In this document: positions 49,101 through 52,100 of the stretch, in pieces
Layout: each line of letters begins with the position of its first letter
Numbering within the stretch: position 1 is the stretch's first letter
NCBI GenBank assembly: GCA_012845835.1
Contig: JABAKD010000021.1
Span: 16,730,166 to 16,794,165, forward strand
From: Undaria pinnatifida
Lineage: Eukaryota > Sar > Phaeophyceae > Laminariales > Alariaceae
Reading direction: 5' to 3'
DNA length: 64,000 bases
Position numbers and translations under genes: made by a program
Notes under the pieces: model-generated
What the model saw: only the letters and a program-made list of their open reading frames with translations
What the model was told of the DNA's origin: nothing
Databases searched by the model: none

Positions 49101-52100
49101 TAGACGTCGGCCACGAGAGAGCGCCGACATAGTCTGGTATGATACGCGGCACGGCATTGCTTGGTATGCAACGGTACGGTGGGATGTGTAGCTATATCTA
49201 CGGCAGCAGAGTAAGGCACGTGGTATTGTACGGGTGAGTGGTTCGTGGTACGTCTTTGTTTGGTATGTTATCTATAATGTCCGGTTGTGGGTAAGATATG
49301 TTGAGATAGAGTGTATCGTGTTCATGACAGGGAATTATCTGGAAAAGAGACAGAAACGATCCCAGATGTGACGACACCCTGTGACTTAGAACAGGCATGT
49401 CTGTGGACTGGTAGCCTTTCCGGAGTCCTTTTTTTCTCTTGCGTAAGCCTCCCGAACAAAGACAGATAGAAGCCTGATCTTGAGCAAAGTCAGTTCAGTA
49501 GCTAGCCAACAGCCACCGTCCCCACGCCGGTCTATTTCCCACAACTTCAACTCATGGCTCTCAACCAACCCCACGTCATCGACCTCAACCTGGTTGTGGC
49601 GTTCATCTCCTTCGAGGCCATCACCGCTGCGGGATCTAAAGAGGACGGAGGAGCACCGGTTAGGCTTCCGGCCAAAGTCTGGCGACACCGGTCGCTTCAG
49701 CTGATTTGCGCTTTTCGGAGTAGCTCATGGCGGTCTGCTTTGAGTCCATCGGAGCATCGTCTGCCGATAACCCGCTGGCGCTGCTGTCCGTGGCGATCAC
49801 GGCGGCCAACGCCGGCTGCAACCCATCTGTGATTCGTTTGCCGACGCAGCAAGGTCTGCTGCAGGCGACGCTCGAGTACCTGTGAGTGAGCCCAGGCCAC
49901 GAGGATGTCCGAGGGGCCGGAGGATTCGCCGTCCTCCCAACAGCGCTTCCACGACACCTCCAAATATTAAAGGAGAACAACTCGCCCGCCGTACTCCCTT
50001 CTCTGCCCTCGTCTCCGTCTTATAGATACTCTTCTTCTAAGTGGATCAGGCTCGACGAAGGCAGATTCGTGGCGGCGTGCAGCACGGAGGCCGCGAGCAT
50101 ATCCGGGGCGAGGAGCTCCCCGTCAGGAGCACCACTGACGACAGCGACGCTTTCGAAGCAGGTGAGTTTGAATAATATTTGGATAATGCAGAACACAGAT
50201 AATGCAACAAACCCGACCCGACACCACAGACGGCCCTTTCGCGGTGTTACATACTTCTTCACGCTCGCACAGCACAGCGATCCGGGTCACTGCAGTGTTT
50301 CACCGAGAAGGTGTCCGTTTGGAGAAGGGCATGACATTGATGCAGTGACGCAGGGGTTACATAACGAATCATATGCTGTAGCCAATGTTCAAGCGAATTA
50401 GGCGAGTAAGGCTACCGCAACAGTCAAACCCCTCAGTAAGGTACCGTTCGCTGGACTTACTACACCACCATCGCGTAGTCCAGCCTTTCGACCGACACTT
50501 TGTCCGAAAAACAGTCATAAAAATACCCTTGGATTATCCGGAATAGCGATAGGAACAATCCCAAAAGTGACATCACATTAGAACGTAGAACAGACATGAT
50601 CGTGGACCGACCGCTCTTGCGGAGTCCACTTCTATTTAGCACAAGCTTCTCTAACAAAAATAGAGAGAAACTTGCTATCGACAAAATTCACCACCTAGCA
50701 AGTCACCCACTCACCCACCTAATCACAAGCGCCAGGCTACATGGTATCCGGATGCCACATATTTCTTCACTTCTTTCCCGTCATTATTGCGCGGCGGGAG
50801 TGCCGGCGCAGAAGGCACACAGACAGTCTTTTTTGTTACGGGATGGCACCGCTGCCCGTCGCGGAAGGTGATCATGTCATTGTTTCAACCCACACTGTAC
50901 CGCAAGAAGTAGAGGCATAAAGATACTGCTATATGCGTTATGTATAGCATGACAGGGTATGCGTATGGCGTGGATGTGGTAGGACATGTTTTTGCACGGA
51001 ATGATATGGCAGAGATCCGGCATGGTATGATATCTGATGAGTTTTTTTTTTGTGCGGTATGGGGATGGTATGTGGTACGGTAAGTTTTAGTACAATATTT
51101 AATTAGGGATGCGAATGTCTGGTATATGAGGCATACGGACAGGCAGACAAACAGACAGGCATATCACCTGGCTACACCAAAGAAGAGACCAACTATTTAA
51201 ACTGACAATGGAGACTCAATTTTACAACTGGGAACGCATGGTCAAAAAATTGCACGTGGTACATGCACGTTGCGGTACAGCGTTGGACACAGGTATGCGT
51301 CCATCAATTCTGTTTTTGTGTATTTGACTTCAAGTTTGTTCCAGGATTCAATTGAAGCGGCGTAAAAAACGTGCAGCAGATATCCTGTTATGTACGTGGT
51401 TTATACAACCTCAGAACGCGCTGTATCAAAGTCATCGCACTACGAGTATTGCTTTTCTGATACGACTACACGCTCCTCATGTACTGGTTTGCGGTACTAT
51501 CTGTACTCGTAGGCCTTTTGGTACGTGAGTACCCAATCAAAACTGAACAGTGCGCAATTTCACTGCTGTACCACACCTGCGTTCACTGCTGTTTTCGCTT
51601 TTCTAAGAGTTCATGTAGCGCCATGTATAGTTTCAGGGGGCGTGTTGAACACCTAGCGGATAGGGTAGTGCTTCTTGCCGGAAGTATTTTGTAAAATCAA
51701 TAATTTCACCACGAGAACGTTATGGCACGACCACATCCATAAATACGCTGTTTACATCCATGACTAAATACGTAAATACATTGGTATGTCAATTTTCTGG
51801 GCGACATGATTTCATACATACATGCTGCCGCTATTCATACAGAGGGCTAACTTCTTGAATTGATCATTAGATTGTGAATCAAGTTCCTCTAGCTACGTAC
51901 GGGTTTCTCATAGCGTATTGGAAAACCAAGTCTACAGCCCACAACTAAGAGTATCTAGTTGGATTCACAGTAGTCACTATCCTGAGTACACCAAGTATCG
52001 TGATGTAGACGCTCGTGAATACGAAATGCGGAGAAAAACATGGTATTACTTCTCACCGGTGTAACGTATATTCAAGTTGAACCCGTCTTACCACCATAAG

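Larger units (their letters stand above)
49326..50690. repeat. Direct duplication flanking a GC-rich coding-like island
   Basis: About 150 bp at 49326..49480 recur, diverged, at 50535..50690 (AATTATCTGGAAAAGAGACA versus GATTATCCGGAATAGCGATA; both run to CGGAGTCC and a GAGAGAAAC or TTTTTCTCTT region). Between them lies the island with two opposed homologous coding segments. Confidence 0.55.
28827..52091 (-). other. Very long first intron(s): TE and repeat sink
   Basis: Between exon 1 and the first full repeat exon lie about 24 kb with no clear gene for the inferred transcript, except the 33-nt, 45-nt and decayed 84-nt exon candidates listed separately. The contents are listed piece by piece below. 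Stretches such as 28827..29580, 38000..38980 and 51000..52090 show nothing I can name. Confidence 0.3.

Noticed and set aside
51525-51580. GCAG|GTGTGG start on the minus strand (VWYSSEIAHCSVLIG)
   Set aside because: It is out of phase with the array and has no FxxN or closing GG; at best a relic.
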